The position numbers and the translations under genes are program-made. The notes under the pieces are model-generated. The model was not told the origin of the DNA and searched no databases. It saw only the letters and a list, made by a program, of their open reading frames with translations. From Buchnera aphidicola (Pemphigus populi) (GTDB lineage: Bacteria; Pseudomonadota; Gammaproteobacteria; Enterobacterales; Enterobacteriaceae), in contig NZ_OZ060372.1 of the NCBI RefSeq assembly GCF_964058935.1, forward strand, positions 248,001 through 312,000: DNA of 64,000 bases, written 5' to 3'. This document shows positions 31,564-42,849 of this stretch, in pieces (the stretch's first letter is position 1; every line of letters starts with the position of its first letter).

Positions 31564-32274
31564 ATGTCGGCTGTTATTTCTAAATTTACTACAAAAGTTA
31601 TACTTGCATTGGATTATTCTAATAAAAATCAAGCTTTAGAGTTAATCAATAATCTAGATCCTGCTATATATCGTTTGAAGATTGGAAAAAAAATGTTTTC
31701 TCTTTTTGGAAAATCTTTAGTAGTGCAAATAAAAAATCTCGGATTTGATATTTTCCTTGATTTGAAATTTCATGATATACCGAATACAGTTTTTGGGGCT
31801 GTATCAGCTGCTGCCGATTTAGGTGTATGGATGATTAGTATTCATATATCTGGAGGCAGTAAAATGCTACAAGCAGCAAAATTAGCTTTAAATCCATTTA
31901 AAAAAGATACACCTTTATTAATCGGTATTACAGTATTAACTAGTTTTACCGAACAAGATTTACGAGAAGTAGGAATTAATAGTTCTATTACCAATCAAGT
32001 ATTAATGTTATCTAGATTAGCAAAACAAAATGGCTTAGATGGAGTAGTTTGTCCGGGTGAAGAATCTATGAATATAAAAGAAAAATTAGGTTTTGGTTTT
32101 AAAATTGTTGCACCTGCTATCAGATTAATTGAAGATCCTGCATATGATCAAAAAAAAGTAATTACACCAAAATTAGCAAAAAAATTTAATATAGATTACA
32201 TTATTGTTGGTCGTACTGTCACCTTTTCAAAAAATCCTTTAAATAAATTAAAAAAAATAACTTCTTTTTTGTAA
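31564..32274 (+). CDS. pyrF: Orotidine 5'-phosphate decarboxylase
   Basis: Last step of UMP synthesis. 236 residues. The catalytic Asp-Lys-Asp array is in DLKFHDIPNT; the phosphate-binding segment is IIVGRTVT near the C-terminus. AAGG lies eight or nine bases before the ATG. It stands alone, with over 200 bases on each side, so it is probably monocistronic. Confidence 0.96.
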   Translation: MSAVISKFTTKVILALDYSNKNQALELINNLDPAIYRLKIGKKMFSLFGKSLVVQIKNLGFDIFLDLKFHDIPNTVFGAVSAAADLGVWMISIHISGGSKMLQAAKLALNPFKKDTPLLIGITVLTSFTEQDLREVGINSSITNQVLMLSRLAKQNGLDGVVCPGEESMNIKEKLGFGFKIVAPAIRLIEDPAYDQKKVITPKLAKKFNIDYIIVGRTVTFSKNPLNKLKKITSFL

Positions 32275-32735
32275 AATAGTTTATTGAATATTTTTTACTT
32301 TATATATTTTATATAAAAATCAATTACATAAAAAATATATATATTTTGCTTTTGGATAAAAATTTTAATAAAAATATACATATATCATGTTTATTAAATA
32401 TTTGATAATTATTCAATATTTAATAATAGTATTATTAAAATGCATTAAAAAATTTTTAATTTTTTTAAAAATTTATCAAATTTTTTATGTATTTTTAATA
32501 AAATTAACATTTTCTATTTTTCTTTAATTATTAAAAAAAGTTTTATTCAATATGTATTATTAAATATACATGCGATGTTATTAAAACTAATCTTAGATCT
32601 ATATCTATCTCATTAAAATGCACAATTTTTTTAAAATTTTTCTTATCAACTCATATAAAGTAATAAAATTAAATTTTAATTTACAGTAATATATAAATTT
32701 ATTGTTATTAAATTAGTAAGAATTTTGGAGAATTT
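32275..32735. other. Non-coding gap between pyrF and ribA
   Basis: About 460 bases dominated by A and T runs. E. coli has yciH after pyrF, but I see no trace of it. GGAG before ribA is the only functional signal. Confidence 0.5.
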
Positions 32736-33320
32736 ATGAATTTTAAAAAAATAGCCAAAGCTAAATTACCTACTCCATGGGGCGATTTTTTGATTATAGG
32801 ATTTGAAGAAGAAATAGGAGTTAAAAATCATATTGCTCTTGTTTATGGAGATTTTCCCTTTAATAATCCTGTATTAACTAGAATTCATTCAGAGTGTTTA
32901 ACTGGAGATGCTTTATTTAGTTTGAGATGCGACTGTGGTTTTCAATTAGAATCAGCATTAATGATTATAGCTAAAGCAGGTAATGGAATATTAATTTATC
33001 ATAGACAAGAAGGAAGAAATATTGGTTTATTAAACAAAATAAATGCATATCATTTACAAGATAAAGGTTTAGACACCGTGGAAGCCAATCATAAATTGGG
33101 ATTTTCTGCAGACGAGCGTGATTTTACATCTTGTGTAGAAATATTAAAATTATTAAAAGTTAATAAAATTAAATTATTAACGAATAATCCATTTAAAATA
33201 AAAAAATTAAGCAATGCCGGTATAGATATTGTGGAAAGGATAGATCTTATTGTAGGAAGAAATCCTAAAAATACTAAATATTTAGATACTAAAGCCGATA
33301 AAATGGGTCATTTTTTTTAA
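32736..33320 (+). CDS. ribA: GTP cyclohydrolase II
   Basis: First committed step of riboflavin synthesis. 194 residues (E. coli 196). The zinc-binding cysteines are in [15 protein letters not shown], and the catalytic and guanine-binding segments are [14 protein letters not shown] and the LLTNNPFK region. GGAG lies six bases before the ATG. Riboflavin supply to the host is an established Buchnera function. Confidence 0.96.
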   Translation: MNFKKIAKAKLPTPWGDFLIIGFEEEIGVKNHIALVYGDFPFNNPVLTRIHSECLTGDALFSLRCDCGFQLESALMIIAKAGNGILIYHRQEGRNIGLLNKINAYHLQDKGLDTVEANHKLGFSADERDFTSCVEILKLLKVNKIKLLTNNPFKIKKLSNAGIDIVERIDLIVGRNPKNTKYLDTKADKMGHFF

Positions 33321-33943
33321 AAAAATTAATTTATTTTTAATATTATATTTTTATTAAAAATATACTTTAAAAGTATTTAAAAAAATAATGTATCAAGTAT
33401 ATTTAGCATTTTATGATAGACCATACCTTTATAGTCTGAACGATAATATTTTTATTTAAAAAAAAATAAATGTTAATTAAAGTTAATAACTTTTAAAAAA
33501 TATCCTTTATATAAACATTATTATTTATTTTTTCAAATGAATAAAAATAGTTTTTTTAATTATTTTCATTTTTTATTAAAAAATAACAAAAATAAATATT
33601 TTAAACGTTTAAACCTTCTACTCTACCAATAGAAGGTGTTAAACCACTCATGTATAAAATATATTTTAAAAAATCAATATCTTATATATTTATACTAACT
33701 ATAATAAAAATTTTAAATTTACATTAATTTATTGATGTTTAATAAAATATATTTGTATATTTAATACAGTTTAATATTTTATTTTTTCATTAAATATATA
33801 AAATCATTTAATTTTAATCTCTTTATAATGTAATACATACATATTTCTTAAATTTATATTATTTATATAAGATAGAATCTCTATATTAATCTTTAGTAAT
33901 TAATTTCAAATAAAACTAATTTTTAATCTTAATTACTAGATAG
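33321..33943. other. Non-coding gap between ribA and hns
   Basis: About 620 bases between convergent genes. One structured patch stands out: ACCTTCTA (33613-33620), nine bases, TAGAAGGT (33630-33637), an 8-bp hairpin. It has no T-run on either strand. No gene relic is recognised. Confidence 0.5.
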
Positions 33944-34351
33944 CTATAACAAAAAGTCTTCTAAATTTTTGCCTTTATCTAAAATAGCATTTTTAATTAT
34001 AGCAGGTGTACGACCTTGACCTGTCCATGTTTTATAATCACCATTTTCATCAATATATTTATATTTTGCAGGTCTTGTAGCCCTTTTAGGTTTACTTATA
34101 TGTTTATTTGATGTCATGGTTTTTAATAGTTCATTAGGATCAATTCCATCCGCCATTAGCATTTCACGATATTGTTGTAATTTTCTTGTTCTTTCTTTTA
34201 TTTCAGCTTGAACCTGATTTTCTTCTTCTCTTCGTTCATTAACAACTGCTTCTAATTTTTCTAACATTTCTTCTAAAGTTTCTAAAGAACATTCTCGTGC
34301 TTGAGCGCGTAATGTACGAATATTATTAAGTATTTTCAGTGTTTCGTTCAT
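33944..34351 (-). CDS. hns: Nucleoid-associated protein H-NS
   Basis: DNA-binding, AT-preferring nucleoid protein. 135 residues (E. coli 137) with very high identity in the N-terminal oligomerisation coiled coil ([16 protein letters not shown]) and the C-terminal DNA-binding domain. The core loop TWTGQGRTP, including the QGR minor-groove hook, is unchanged. In a genome this AT-rich nearly all DNA would meet its binding preference, so it more likely acts as a packaging protein than a selective silencer (inference). Confidence 0.96.
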   Translation of the reverse strand: MNETLKILNNIRTLRAQARECSLETLEEMLEKLEAVVNERREEENQVQAEIKERTRKLQQYREMLMADGIDPNELLKTMTSNKHISKPKRATRPAKYKYIDENGDYKTWTGQGRTPAIIKNAILDKGKNLEDFLL

Positions 34352-35032
34352 AGTACCATCTCAAAATATAATGAAATAAAATTTATTTTTTTATAAAAAA
34401 ATAAAATACACTTTAAAGAAATATTTTTATATTGATTAATTCAAAAAAGATTAGTTATTATTATTAATAATATAATATTGAATTAAATATCATCTTTATT
34501 TATATATATAAATATGTGAATATATTCATATATTTATATATTTATAAAATATAAATTAAATAAATATTATGTTTTTTATATTTATAATAATAAAAAAATA
34601 TTTAAGTATCAATACCTATATTTTCGCTTCATACATATATTAACAATTAATAAAAAATCTATGTTTTATCATAAATTTTTTAAACTTAATTAAAATCACT
34701 AATTATATATGAAATATATTATATAGCTCATATAAAAATTATTTTTATATATCAGAATTTTATTTTTTAAAAAAATTAAAAATATTTAATATTTTAAATT
34801 ATTACATATTTAAAAAATAAAGTTAAATGTATTAATAAATTATTACAATATTCCGCAATGAATATTGCAAACATATAATATAATAGTTTATTTTTATTTA
34901 AAAATAAAGATTTTATATTTGTAAAATTTCATTATTTTAATAATATAATAATATTATAAAAAATAAGATAATATTTTAAATATATTAGATAATAACATAT
35001 TTTATTTTTTAAAAAAAATAGAAAATTTTGAT
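34352..35032. other. Non-coding gap upstream of hns
   Basis: About 680 bases between the cls stop and the hns start, almost free of G and C. A short inverted repeat, CAATATT-CCGCAATG-AATATTG (34846-34867), is the only structured patch. The hns promoter must lie at the right of the hns start, but I cannot pick it among many AT-rich hexamers. Confidence 0.5.
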
Positions 35033-36499
35033 TTATAATAGAGGATTAAAAAAATAAAAAAAATTTTCTAATATTCGGTTCCAATTTGAACGAGTAGACC
35101 ATAATTTTTTATCTAATAATCTTGAATGAGAAATATATTCATATTGTATGGAAGCTAAATCTTTACCAAACTGGCCATTATCTATCACAAGTGTAATCTC
35201 AAAATTTAACCATAAACTACGCATATCTAAATTTGCTGTTCCAATTAAACTTAATTGTTTATCTACTAAAACACTTTTACTATGTAGTAGTCCTTTTTCA
35301 AATAAATAAATTTTTACACCAGCTTCTAATAATTCACTGAAAAAAGCTCGACTAGCCCATGTTACTAAAACAGAATCATTATATTTTGGTATAATAATAC
35401 TTACTTCTATACCCCGTTGTGCAGCAGTGCATATTGCATAAAGTAAATCATCACTTGGTACTAAATATGGAGTAGTTATAATTAATTCTTTACGAGCTGC
35501 ATAAATAGCAGTTAACAAAGCTTGATGAATCATATTTTTAGGAAACCCAGGACCTGAGGCAATAACTTGTATAGAACCATGTTTTCTTTTAGATTTTAAA
35601 ATAACTTTATTTTTTTTTAGTTTTTTAGGTAAAATTTTTTTCCCTGTTTCAATTTCCCAATCACAGGAATAGATAATTCCCATAGTTCCTGCTATAGGAC
35701 CTTCTATACGAGCCATTAAATCTATCCATTGGCCAACACCAGAAGATTTCTTAAATAAACGGGGATCAACTAAATTCATACTACCAGTATATGTAATGTA
35801 ATTATCTATTAATATTACTTTTCTATGTTGTCTTAAATCAAAACGATTAATAAATATACGAAATATATTAATTTTTAAAGCTTCAACAACCTGTATTCCG
35901 GAATTTCGCATTATCTTCGCCCATTTACTACGAAAGAAATCCACACTACCTGCTGAATCCAACATTAATCTACAATGTATTCCTCTTTTTGCCGATGAAA
36001 TTAAAGCATTTGCAACATCATCTGCAAATCCACCTGGTTTCCATATATAAAATACCATTTCTATATTGTTTCTAGCTAAATAAATATCATGTATTACAGT
36101 ATTTATTATTTCTTTTGCATTAGTTAATAATTTTAACTGATCACATTTTATTCCTAATAGACCTTGCCTATGTTTACATAACTGAAATAATGAAGTAGCA
36201 ACATCGCTATTTTTTTTTTCAAAAATTGCATCACAAGATTTAAAATCAATTAACCACAAATTAGTTTTTGACCATATTTGATTAGCTAATTGAAATCTTC
36301 TTCTACCTAAATATAATTCGCCAAAAAATAGCCAGGTGACTATTCCGATAACAGGAAAGATATATATAACTAGAAACCACGATATTGCAGAAGGTGTAGA
36401 GTGTCGTTTGGTAAGTATACAGAAAATTATTCTAATTACTATTATCCAATATCCCAAAAATAATAGCCAAGCTAATAGAGTCATGTATAGAGTAGTCAT
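35033..36499 (-). CDS. cls: Cardiolipin synthase A
   Basis: Membrane phospholipase-D-family enzyme condensing two phosphatidylglycerols to cardiolipin. 488 residues (E. coli ClsA 486). Two N-terminal transmembrane segments (about 5-25 and 38-60) are followed by two complete HKD motifs: [18 protein letters not shown] and [20 protein letters not shown]. The C-terminus [15 protein letters not shown] ending resembles ClsA. Both active sites intact, so likely functional. Confidence 0.95.
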   Translation of the reverse strand: MTTLYMTLLAWLLFLGYWIIVIRIIFCILTKRHSTPSAISWFLVIYIFPVIGIVTWLFFGELYLGRRRFQLANQIWSKTNLWLIDFKSCDAIFEKKNSDVATSLFQLCKHRQGLLGIKCDQLKLLTNAKEIINTVIHDIYLARNNIEMVFYIWKPGGFADDVANALISSAKRGIHCRLMLDSAGSVDFFRSKWAKIMRNSGIQVVEALKINIFRIFINRFDLRQHRKVILIDNYITYTGSMNLVDPRLFKKSSGVGQWIDLMARIEGPIAGTMGIIYSCDWEIETGKKILPKKLKKNKVILKSKRKHGSIQVIASGPGFPKNMIHQALLTAIYAARKELIITTPYLVPSDDLLYAICTAAQRGIEVSIIIPKYNDSVLVTWASRAFFSELLEAGVKIYLFEKGLLHSKSVLVDKQLSLIGTANLDMRSLWLNFEITLVIDNGQFGKDLASIQYEYISHSRLLDKKLWSTRSNWNRILENFFYFFNPLL

Positions 36500-36680
36500 A
36501 TAATTCCAATCCTCTTCATGCTACTATAAAATACAGTTGATTATACTGGTTTAAACAGTTTATTTTAATATCAATATAAAATACCCATAAATAATGGTTT
36601 TTTATAATTTTAGTTAAATAGAAATATATATTTTATATAAAAAAGGTATTTAATTTATATTAAGTATATTTTTTAAAAAA

Positions 36681-37091
36681 TTAAAAAAAAATTGCACGAG
36701 ATTTTCCATTTTTATCAATGGCAACATAAATAAATATTCCTTCAGCGGCACAATAAAATTGACCGATTTTTCTAAAAAATACTTTCTTAATCCATATTTC
36801 TACATAAACAGTAATAGAACTAATTCCTATTTTAATGCAATTTGCATAACATGTTACTATATCTCCAATAGATATTGATCTTAAAAAGATCATATTGTCA
36901 ACACGCACCGTGGCAACTGGTCCTTCAGCTATTTCTTTTGCTAAAATAGCTCCTCCGATATCCATCTGTGACATAATCCATCCACCAAAAATATTTCCAT
37001 TAGCATTAGTATTAGCTGGCATAGCAAGAGTTTTAAGTACTATTTCACCTTTTGGAGATCTATTATAATCATCTGATTTTTTTATGTTCAT
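36681..37091 (-). CDS. yciA: Acyl-CoA thioesterase YciA
   Basis: Hot-dog-fold acyl-CoA thioesterase. 136 residues from the ATG at 37091; an ATG five codons upstream (37106) also exists but is unmatched in E. coli. The core LAMPANTNANGNIFGGWIMSQMDIGG is nearly identical to E. coli and includes the catalytic Asn/Asp region. Last gene of yciC-yciB-yciA, 25 bases after yciB. Confidence 0.93.
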   Translation of the reverse strand: MNIKKSDDYNRSPKGEIVLKTLAMPANTNANGNIFGGWIMSQMDIGGAILAKEIAEGPVATVRVDNMIFLRSISIGDIVTCYANCIKIGISSITVYVEIWIKKVFFRKIGQFYCAAEGIFIYVAIDKNGKSRAIFF

Positions 37092-37116
37092 AATATAATT
37101 GTACACAGTAATAAAA

Positions 37117-37650
37117 TTATTTTTTTTTTGAGATAAAACATCGAATGTAGATAACGGTAATTACAATAAAAATAAGAGTTAATGTTGTTAAACCAAAAAC
37201 TTTAAAATTAACCCATATATTTTCTGGAAAAAATAACGCCACATAAAGATTAATAATACTACAAAATAAAAAAAAGATAGCCCATATAAAATCTAAATTA
37301 ATCCATACCTCATGAGGTAATACTAATTTTTTTCTTAATATGTTTTCAAAAAATAATTTTTTTTTCCATTTTTGGTAAAAAAATAAGTATAAAAACATTA
37401 AAAAATAAATAATAGTAATTTTCCATTTTATATAATTACTATTATGCAGCAATATACTACAAGATCCAAATATAAAAATATTAACAAAATTAAACAAACA
37501 AATTTTATCTATTTTTTTAAAAATATAAAAATCAATAATTAACATGAAACCAGAAAATAATATTAGTAACTTTATGGCTAAAAAAATGTTATACATTTGA
37601 TAAATAATAAAAAATATAAAAGTAGGTGCAAAATTAAAAAAGTATTTCAT
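37117..37650 (-). CDS. yciB: Inner-membrane spanning protein YciB
   Basis: Intracellular septation protein A family, 177 residues (E. coli 179), with about five hydrophobic segments (4-20, 22-40, 52-66, 75-93, 118-175). Family features readable: MKYFFNFAPTFIFFIIYQ at the start and the LDFIWAIFFLFCSIINLYVA region. In E. coli it interacts with division and envelope proteins. 23 bases after yciC. Confidence 0.9.
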   Translation of the reverse strand: MKYFFNFAPTFIFFIIYQMYNIFLAIKLLILFSGFMLIIDFYIFKKIDKICLFNFVNIFIFGSCSILLHNSNYIKWKITIIYFLMFLYLFFYQKWKKKLFFENILRKKLVLPHEVWINLDFIWAIFFLFCSIINLYVALFFPENIWVNFKVFGLTTLTLIFIVITVIYIRCFISKKK

Positions 37651-37673
37651 TCAGTAATACTCAAAATATTTTT

Positions 37674-38417
37674 TTAAGAGATACGAAATAACATATAAAA
37701 ACGTGATAAATAAATAATTAAAGCTAATGTAATTAAATTTTGTGTGAAAAAAAAGAATAAAAAAATCATATGAATATGTGATAAATCATAAAAAAAAGGT
37801 ATAGATAAACATAGAAATTTTAAAAACAAACATAATGATACGGAGGGAAAAATAATTTTAAATCTTTTACGCACTATATATATGCTGGATAACATAGATT
37901 TTAATATAGAACTTCTTTCCATACATAAAATAATAGGTGATAATGATAATAAAGTGGAAATTAATATTCCAGGGATAATAAAACATATAAAACTAATTTT
38001 TAAGATCAATATTAATATAAATGTTAATATTAATAAATTATTGAATAATTTTTTTAAAATAGAGAAAAATAAAGATAACGTTATTTTTTTACCTGAAGAA
38101 AGAATGGTAATTAAACTAATCGTACTTCCTACTAACAAAGTATTATTAATTAAAGAAGAAAAAATTTTTGATATACATGATTGTAGTAATATATTTTTTT
38201 GTTCAATATTCATATTTTTTATTATATCTAATAACAAAGAAAAATTTTTTGGTGTTACTTCGTATAAAAAAGATATTTTTTTTATGTCAGGTGTAATTAA
38301 AGTATCCAAGAACATTGTAAAAAAAGTAGTAAAACATACAATTAATACAATATATGCTATATTATTACAAAGGAAATAACGTGTATCACGATACAAAAGA
38401 TTTCTAGTAATAAACAT
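37674..38417 (-). CDS. yciC: YciC family membrane protein
   Basis: UPF0259 family, 247 residues (E. coli 247), with six hydrophobic segments. Residue identity to E. coli is low and the call rests on length, membrane pattern and its place directly before yciB and yciA, between trp and cls as in E. coli. Function unknown. The 165-residue frame on the opposite strand (37882-38379) is a shadow created by AT-rich codons. Confidence 0.8.
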   Translation of the reverse strand: MFITRNLLYRDTRYFLCNNIAYIVLIVCFTTFFTMFLDTLITPDIKKISFLYEVTPKNFSLLLDIIKNMNIEQKNILLQSCISKIFSSLINNTLLVGSTISLITILSSGKKITLSLFFSILKKLFNNLLILTFILILILKISFICFIIPGILISTLLSLSPIILCMERSSILKSMLSSIYIVRKRFKIIFPSVSLCLFLKFLCLSIPFFYDLSHIHMIFLFFFFTQNLITLALIIYLSRFYMLFRIS

Positions 38418-38469
38418 GTAAACTCCTATTTTTTAAAAGTTAGAATATAATATAAAAATATAATTATTT

Positions 38470-39273
38470 TTATTTAGTTGCATTTTTTAAATTTTTTGTT
38501 AAATCAATTAAATTTAAGAACATTTTTTTTAAGTTAAAAACGTTTTTTTCAATAATTTTTATTATTATAGATCCACAAATAACTCCTGATGTGCCAGATA
38601 AAAGAGAATTTTTTATTTGAAATATATTTGAAATTCCAAAACCTTGAATAATAGGAGTAGAATTATATTTTTTTAATTTTTTTATTGTTTCTTTTAAAGA
38701 TTTTTCTTTATATTTATTAATTCCTGTTACACCTAATCTAGATAATAAATATATGTACCCTTTACTATATATAGCTATTTTACGTATTAAATTTTCATCT
38801 GCATCAGGAGGACAAATAAAAACCGGATTAATATTATATAATACAGATAATTTATAAAAATATTTCGATTCTTCTATAGGTACATCTGTTATTAATACCG
38901 AATCAATACCTACATGTGAACATAATATATAAAAATCTTCAATTCCTTTATTAAAAATAATATTTGCATAAGTTAATAAACCAATAGGAAGAGTTGGATT
39001 TTCTTTTCTTAAAATAGATAATATCTTAAAACATTTTTTTAATGTAATACCAGAAGATAAAGCTCTTAAATTTGCTTTTTGTACAATGATACCATCTGCT
39101 ACTGGATCTGAAAAAGGAATACCTAATTCTAAAGCATCAGCTCCATTTTTAATTAACGTATTAATTATTTTTAACGATATTTCTATAGAGGGATCTCCTA
39201 ACGTAACAAAAGGTATAAAACAACCTTCTTTTTTAATTTTTAATTTATTAAATAATAATTGATAACGATTCAC
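38470..39273 (-). CDS. trpA: Tryptophan synthase alpha chain
   Basis: Cleaves indole-3-glycerol phosphate to indole and glyceraldehyde 3-phosphate. 267 residues. Catalytic glutamate in [10 protein letters not shown] (E49 in E. coli) and aspartate in SDPVADG (D60) are present; the loop SRLGVTG and phosphate site GFGISN and GVICGSIII are intact. Start overlaps the trpB stop by four bases (ATGA). Last gene of the trpDCBA operon. Confidence 0.96.
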   Translation of the reverse strand: MNRYQLLFNKLKIKKEGCFIPFVTLGDPSIEISLKIINTLIKNGADALELGIPFSDPVADGIIVQKANLRALSSGITLKKCFKILSILRKENPTLPIGLLTYANIIFNKGIEDFYILCSHVGIDSVLITDVPIEESKYFYKLSVLYNINPVFICPPDADENLIRKIAIYSKGYIYLLSRLGVTGINKYKEKSLKETIKKLKKYNSTPIIQGFGISNIFQIKNSLLSGTSGVICGSIIIKIIEKNVFNLKKMFLNLIDLTKNLKNATK

Positions 39274-40460
39274 TTAATATTCTCCTTTTCTAGAATATTT
39301 AAAACAGTAAATATATCTTTATCACCACGACCTGAAAGGTTTACCACCAATAATTGTTTTTTCATTGGATTTTCTTTAATTAATTTTAATGCATAACTTA
39401 AAGCATGAGATGATTCTAAAGCTGGAATAATGCCTTCTTTTTTAGATAATAACTGAAATGCTGATAGTGCTTCTTGATCTGTAATGGATACATATTTAGC
39501 ACGCCCTGTACTATTTAACCATGCATGTTCAGGTCCTACTGAAGGAAAATCTAATCCAGCAGAAACAGACCATGATTCTTTTATCTGACCTTCTTCTGTT
39601 TGTATCAAAGGGGCTTTCATACCAAAATAGATTCCTAATTTTCCTAATTTCAAAGCAGCTCCATGTTGATTGGTTGTAATACCCTTTCCTGCAGCCTCTA
39701 CTCCTATGAGATTAACTTGTTTTTCATTGATAAAACTAGAAAATATACCAATAGCATTAGAACCTCCACCAACACACGCAATAATTGAGTCTGGCAATCT
39801 TTTTTCTTTTTTTAAAATTTGATCTTTTACTTCTTTTCCTATAATACTCTGAAATTCTTTTACTAAAGTAGGATAAGGATGAGGTCCGGCAGCTGTTCCT
39901 ATCATATAATGTGCTTTTTTATAATTTTCAGAAAAATCACGTAAAGCCTCATTACAAGCGTCTTTTAAGGTTTCCGATCCATTTTTTACCGGTATAACAT
40001 TTGCTCCCATTAATTTCATTCGTAGTACATTAGGTGATTGTCTTCGAAAGTCTTTATTACCCATATATATTCTACATTTTAAACCTAATAAAGCAGATGC
40101 CATAGCTGCAGATACTCCGTGTTGTCCAGCTCCCGTTTCTGCAATAATTTCTTTTTTTTTCATTTTTATTGCTAGTAATGCTTGACCTAAAACTTGATTA
40201 GTTTTATGAGCTCCTCCATGTAGTAAATCTTCTCTTTTCAAATAAAGACGTGTTTTAGAACCTTTTGTTAAATTGTTACATAAAGTTAGAGGGGTGGGTC
40301 TACCTGCATAATTTTTTAACAAATTTTTTAAATTAATATTAAAATTAGGGTCTTTACAAGCGTCTATAAATGTTTTTTCTAATTCATATAATGCTGGCAT
40401 TAATACTTGAGGAACATACATTCCACCAAATTCACCAAAATAAGGATTTAATAAAGTCAT
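39270..40460 (-). CDS. trpB: Tryptophan synthase beta chain
   Basis: PLP enzyme joining indole and serine. 396 residues (E. coli 397). PLP lysine in GGAHKTNQ (K87 in E. coli), indole-channel glutamate in ETGAGQHG (E109), and PLP phosphate loop GGGSNAIG are all conserved. 24 bases after trpC and overlapping trpA, so the complex subunits are coupled. Confidence 0.97.
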   Translation of the reverse strand: MTLLNPYFGEFGGMYVPQVLMPALYELEKTFIDACKDPNFNINLKNLLKNYAGRPTPLTLCNNLTKGSKTRLYLKREDLLHGGAHKTNQVLGQALLAIKMKKKEIIAETGAGQHGVSAAMASALLGLKCRIYMGNKDFRRQSPNVLRMKLMGANVIPVKNGSETLKDACNEALRDFSENYKKAHYMIGTAAGPHPYPTLVKEFQSIIGKEVKDQILKKEKRLPDSIIACVGGGSNAIGIFSSFINEKQVNLIGVEAAGKGITTNQHGAALKLGKLGIYFGMKAPLIQTEEGQIKESWSVSAGLDFPSVGPEHAWLNSTGRAKYVSITDQEALSAFQLLSKKEGIIPALESSHALSYALKLIKENPMKKQLLVVNLSGRGDKDIFTVLNILEKENIK

Positions 40461-40484
40461 ATTTTATTTTCTCAACTATTATTA

Positions 40485-41849
40485 TTAAAAATAATTTCTT
40501 AAAGAATGGAAAACAGAAGCAATTTTTTTAGAATTTTTTTTCCCAAAATCATCTTCTACTCCTGAATTAAAATCTAATCCAGCACAACCTAATTTTGATG
40601 CAAAAATACAATTTTTAGAATTTAATCCACCAGCTAAAATTACATTACTGAGATTACAATTTGATAATATAGACCAATTAAAACTTTTTCCACTTCCTCC
40701 ATCTGAATTATCAAAGATATAATAATTAACATTTTTAAAATTATAATTAGGACTGATATTTTTAATACCACATGCTTTCCATATTTCTATCTCATACGGT
40801 AATTGAACACGTAATTTATTAATATAATTTTGATCTTCATTACCATGTAATTGAATAGCTTTTAAATTTAATAATTTAGATAAGGTTAAAATATAAGATA
40901 TGTGCTCATTTCTAAAGACTCCTACATAATTCAAATTAGCTGAATCAATAATTTTAATGGCTACATTTTCATTAATATACCGTTTAGAATTTTTTACAAA
41001 AATTAATCCACCGTAAATAGCTCCATATCTTTTTGATATAACCGCGTCTTTTTCTCTGGTTAAACCACAAATTTTATTGTCTCCCATAATCATTTTACGA
41101 ATTGCCATATCTAAATCTTTTTGTAACATTAATGAAGAACCAATTAAAAATCCGTGTACTAATTTACTTAATTCACGAATTTGTGAATAATTATTAATTC
41201 CTGATTCGCTAACAATCTTTATATCATTTGGAATCAAAGGTGCCATTATTTTAGTTCGGTTCAGATCTATTGAAAAATCATGTAAATTACGGTTATTAAT
41301 TCCTATAACTTTTGCTTTTAATAAAATTGCTCGATTTAATTCTATTTTATTATTTACTTCAGTCAAGATTCCCATATTCATATCTGTTGCAATCTTAGAA
41401 AGAACTTTATATTCTTGATCACTTAAGATAGATAACATAAGTAAAATAGCATCAGCTTGATAATACCGAGCTAGATACACTTGGTATGGATCAATAAAAA
41501 AATCTTTACATAATATAGGTTGAGATACTATAGCGCTAACTTTTGGTATGAATTCTAATTTTCCATTAAAATATTGCTTATCTGTTAATACGGAGATTAC
41601 AGAAGCATATTTTTTATATATATGACAAATATCAACAATATCAAATTTTTTTCTAATAATTCCTGAAGAAGGAGAAGATTGTTTACATTCTAAAATAAAA
41701 AATGGATGAACATTTTTTATGGATTGATAAAAATTTCTATTCGTTTTTTGTATTTTATTTTTAAAATTTATTAATGGTTGTTTTTTTTTGTTTATTTTTA
41801 ACCAAATTAATTTATTTTTTATAATTTCTTGCAATATTGTTTGCTGCAT
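40485..41849 (-). CDS. trpC: Bifunctional indole-3-glycerol phosphate synthase / phosphoribosylanthranilate isomerase
   Basis: Fused TrpC-TrpF, 454 residues (E. coli 452). The N-terminal synthase half (1-255) has FILECKQSSPSSGII with the catalytic lysine, then ILCKDFFIDPYQ and ESGI. The C-terminal isomerase half (256-454) begins at NKICGLTREKDA (catalytic cysteine) and has GVFRNE, LAGGL and LDFNSGVED (catalytic aspartate). Both halves are complete. Seven bases after trpD. Confidence 0.96.
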   Translation of the reverse strand: MQQTILQEIIKNKLIWLKINKKKQPLINFKNKIQKTNRNFYQSIKNVHPFFILECKQSSPSSGIIRKKFDIVDICHIYKKYASVISVLTDKQYFNGKLEFIPKVSAIVSQPILCKDFFIDPYQVYLARYYQADAILLMLSILSDQEYKVLSKIATDMNMGILTEVNNKIELNRAILLKAKVIGINNRNLHDFSIDLNRTKIMAPLIPNDIKIVSESGINNYSQIRELSKLVHGFLIGSSLMLQKDLDMAIRKMIMGDNKICGLTREKDAVISKRYGAIYGGLIFVKNSKRYINENVAIKIIDSANLNYVGVFRNEHISYILTLSKLLNLKAIQLHGNEDQNYINKLRVQLPYEIEIWKACGIKNISPNYNFKNVNYYIFDNSDGGSGKSFNWSILSNCNLSNVILAGGLNSKNCIFASKLGCAGLDFNSGVEDDFGKKNSKKIASVFHSLRNYF

Positions 41850-41856
41850 AATTATC

Positions 41857-42849
41857 CTAATTAATAAGAGATATTAATTTTTTATAAACTTTACCACTAC
41901 GAATTATTTCTAGTGCATATTGTGCATTTTCTTTTATATCCTCATTCCCAAATATTTTTAATAACATTGCCACATTTGCCGAAATTGTCTCTTCATGTGC
42001 TATATTACCACGACCTTGAAATATTTTTTTTATAATATCACAGTTCTCTTTTGAAGAACCTCCAGTTAATGCATACTGTGGGTGAGAATGAAATCCAAAA
42101 TCTTTAGCTTCGATTTCATATGAAGTAATTTTTCCATTATTTAATTCAGATATATATGTTTTACCAAACAACATTATTTCATCATTACCATTACTGTGTA
42201 ATACAATAGCTCGCTTATAATTAATTTTTTTTAATGTCTGTATTATATTCGAAATAAGAGATTTAGCATAAACTCCAATTATTGTTAATGGAGGTTTAGA
42301 TGGATTTAAAAGAGGACCTAAAATATTAAATAAAGTTTTCGTTTGTAGTATTTTTCTTACTCTGAGAGTATTTTGAAATACAGTATGATATTGAGGTGCA
42401 AATAAAAAACAAATGTTAAATTTATCTAACATTTCACGCGATTGTTGAGGTGATAGATTAAGATTTATTCCCCATTGACGTAATACATCAGATGAACCTG
42501 ATTGACTTGAAATTCCAGTATTACAATGTTTGGCAATTTTAAATCCACATGTTGCAGCAACAATAGAACTTGCGGTAGATATGTTAATAGTATTTTTTTT
42601 ATCACCTCCTGTTCCCACTATATCAGAAAAATCATAAGTAGGTTTAGGAAAGTAATTTACTTTTTCTAAACATGCATTTATAGCTCCAGTTATTTCATCT
42701 GTTGATTCACCTCTTGTTTTCATAGATATTAATAAAGATGCTAATTGTACATCATTTATTTTATTTTTAATAATTTTTTGAAACACTTTGTAAGTTTCTA
42801 AACTAGTTAACAACTGTGATTCATATACTTTTTTTAAAATATTTTCCAT
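41857..42849 (-). CDS. trpD: Anthranilate phosphoribosyltransferase
   Basis: Transfers phosphoribosyl to anthranilate. 330 residues. PRPP-binding glycine-rich VGTGGDKKNTINIST is intact, as are KHCNTGISSQSGSSD and the GPLLNPSKP segment. Unlike E. coli, where trpG is fused to trpD, this is TrpD alone. First gene of the operon; trpE and trpG are not in the window. Confidence 0.96.
   Translation of the reverse strand: MENILKKVYESQLLTSLETYKVFQKIIKNKINDVQLASLLISMKTRGESTDEITGAINACLEKVNYFPKPTYDFSDIVGTGGDKKNTINISTASSIVAATCGFKIAKHCNTGISSQSGSSDVLRQWGINLNLSPQQSREMLDKFNICFLFAPQYHTVFQNTLRVRKILQTKTLFNILGPLLNPSKPPLTIIGVYAKSLISNIIQTLKKINYKRAIVLHSNGNDEIMLFGKTYISELNNGKITSYEIEAKDFGFHSHPQYALTGGSSKENCDIIKKIFQGRGNIAHEETISANVAMLLKIFGNEDIKENAQYALEIIRSGKVYKKLISLIN

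Noticed and set aside
33613..33637. Hairpin between ribA and hns considered as a tRNA remnant or terminator
   Set aside because: No cloverleaf can be completed and no T-run follows on either strand; only the hairpin itself is supported.
37882..38379. 165-codon open frame opposite yciC
   Set aside because: yciC fits by length, membrane pattern and synteny with yciB and yciA; the opposite frame is asparagine/lysine-rich and matches nothing.
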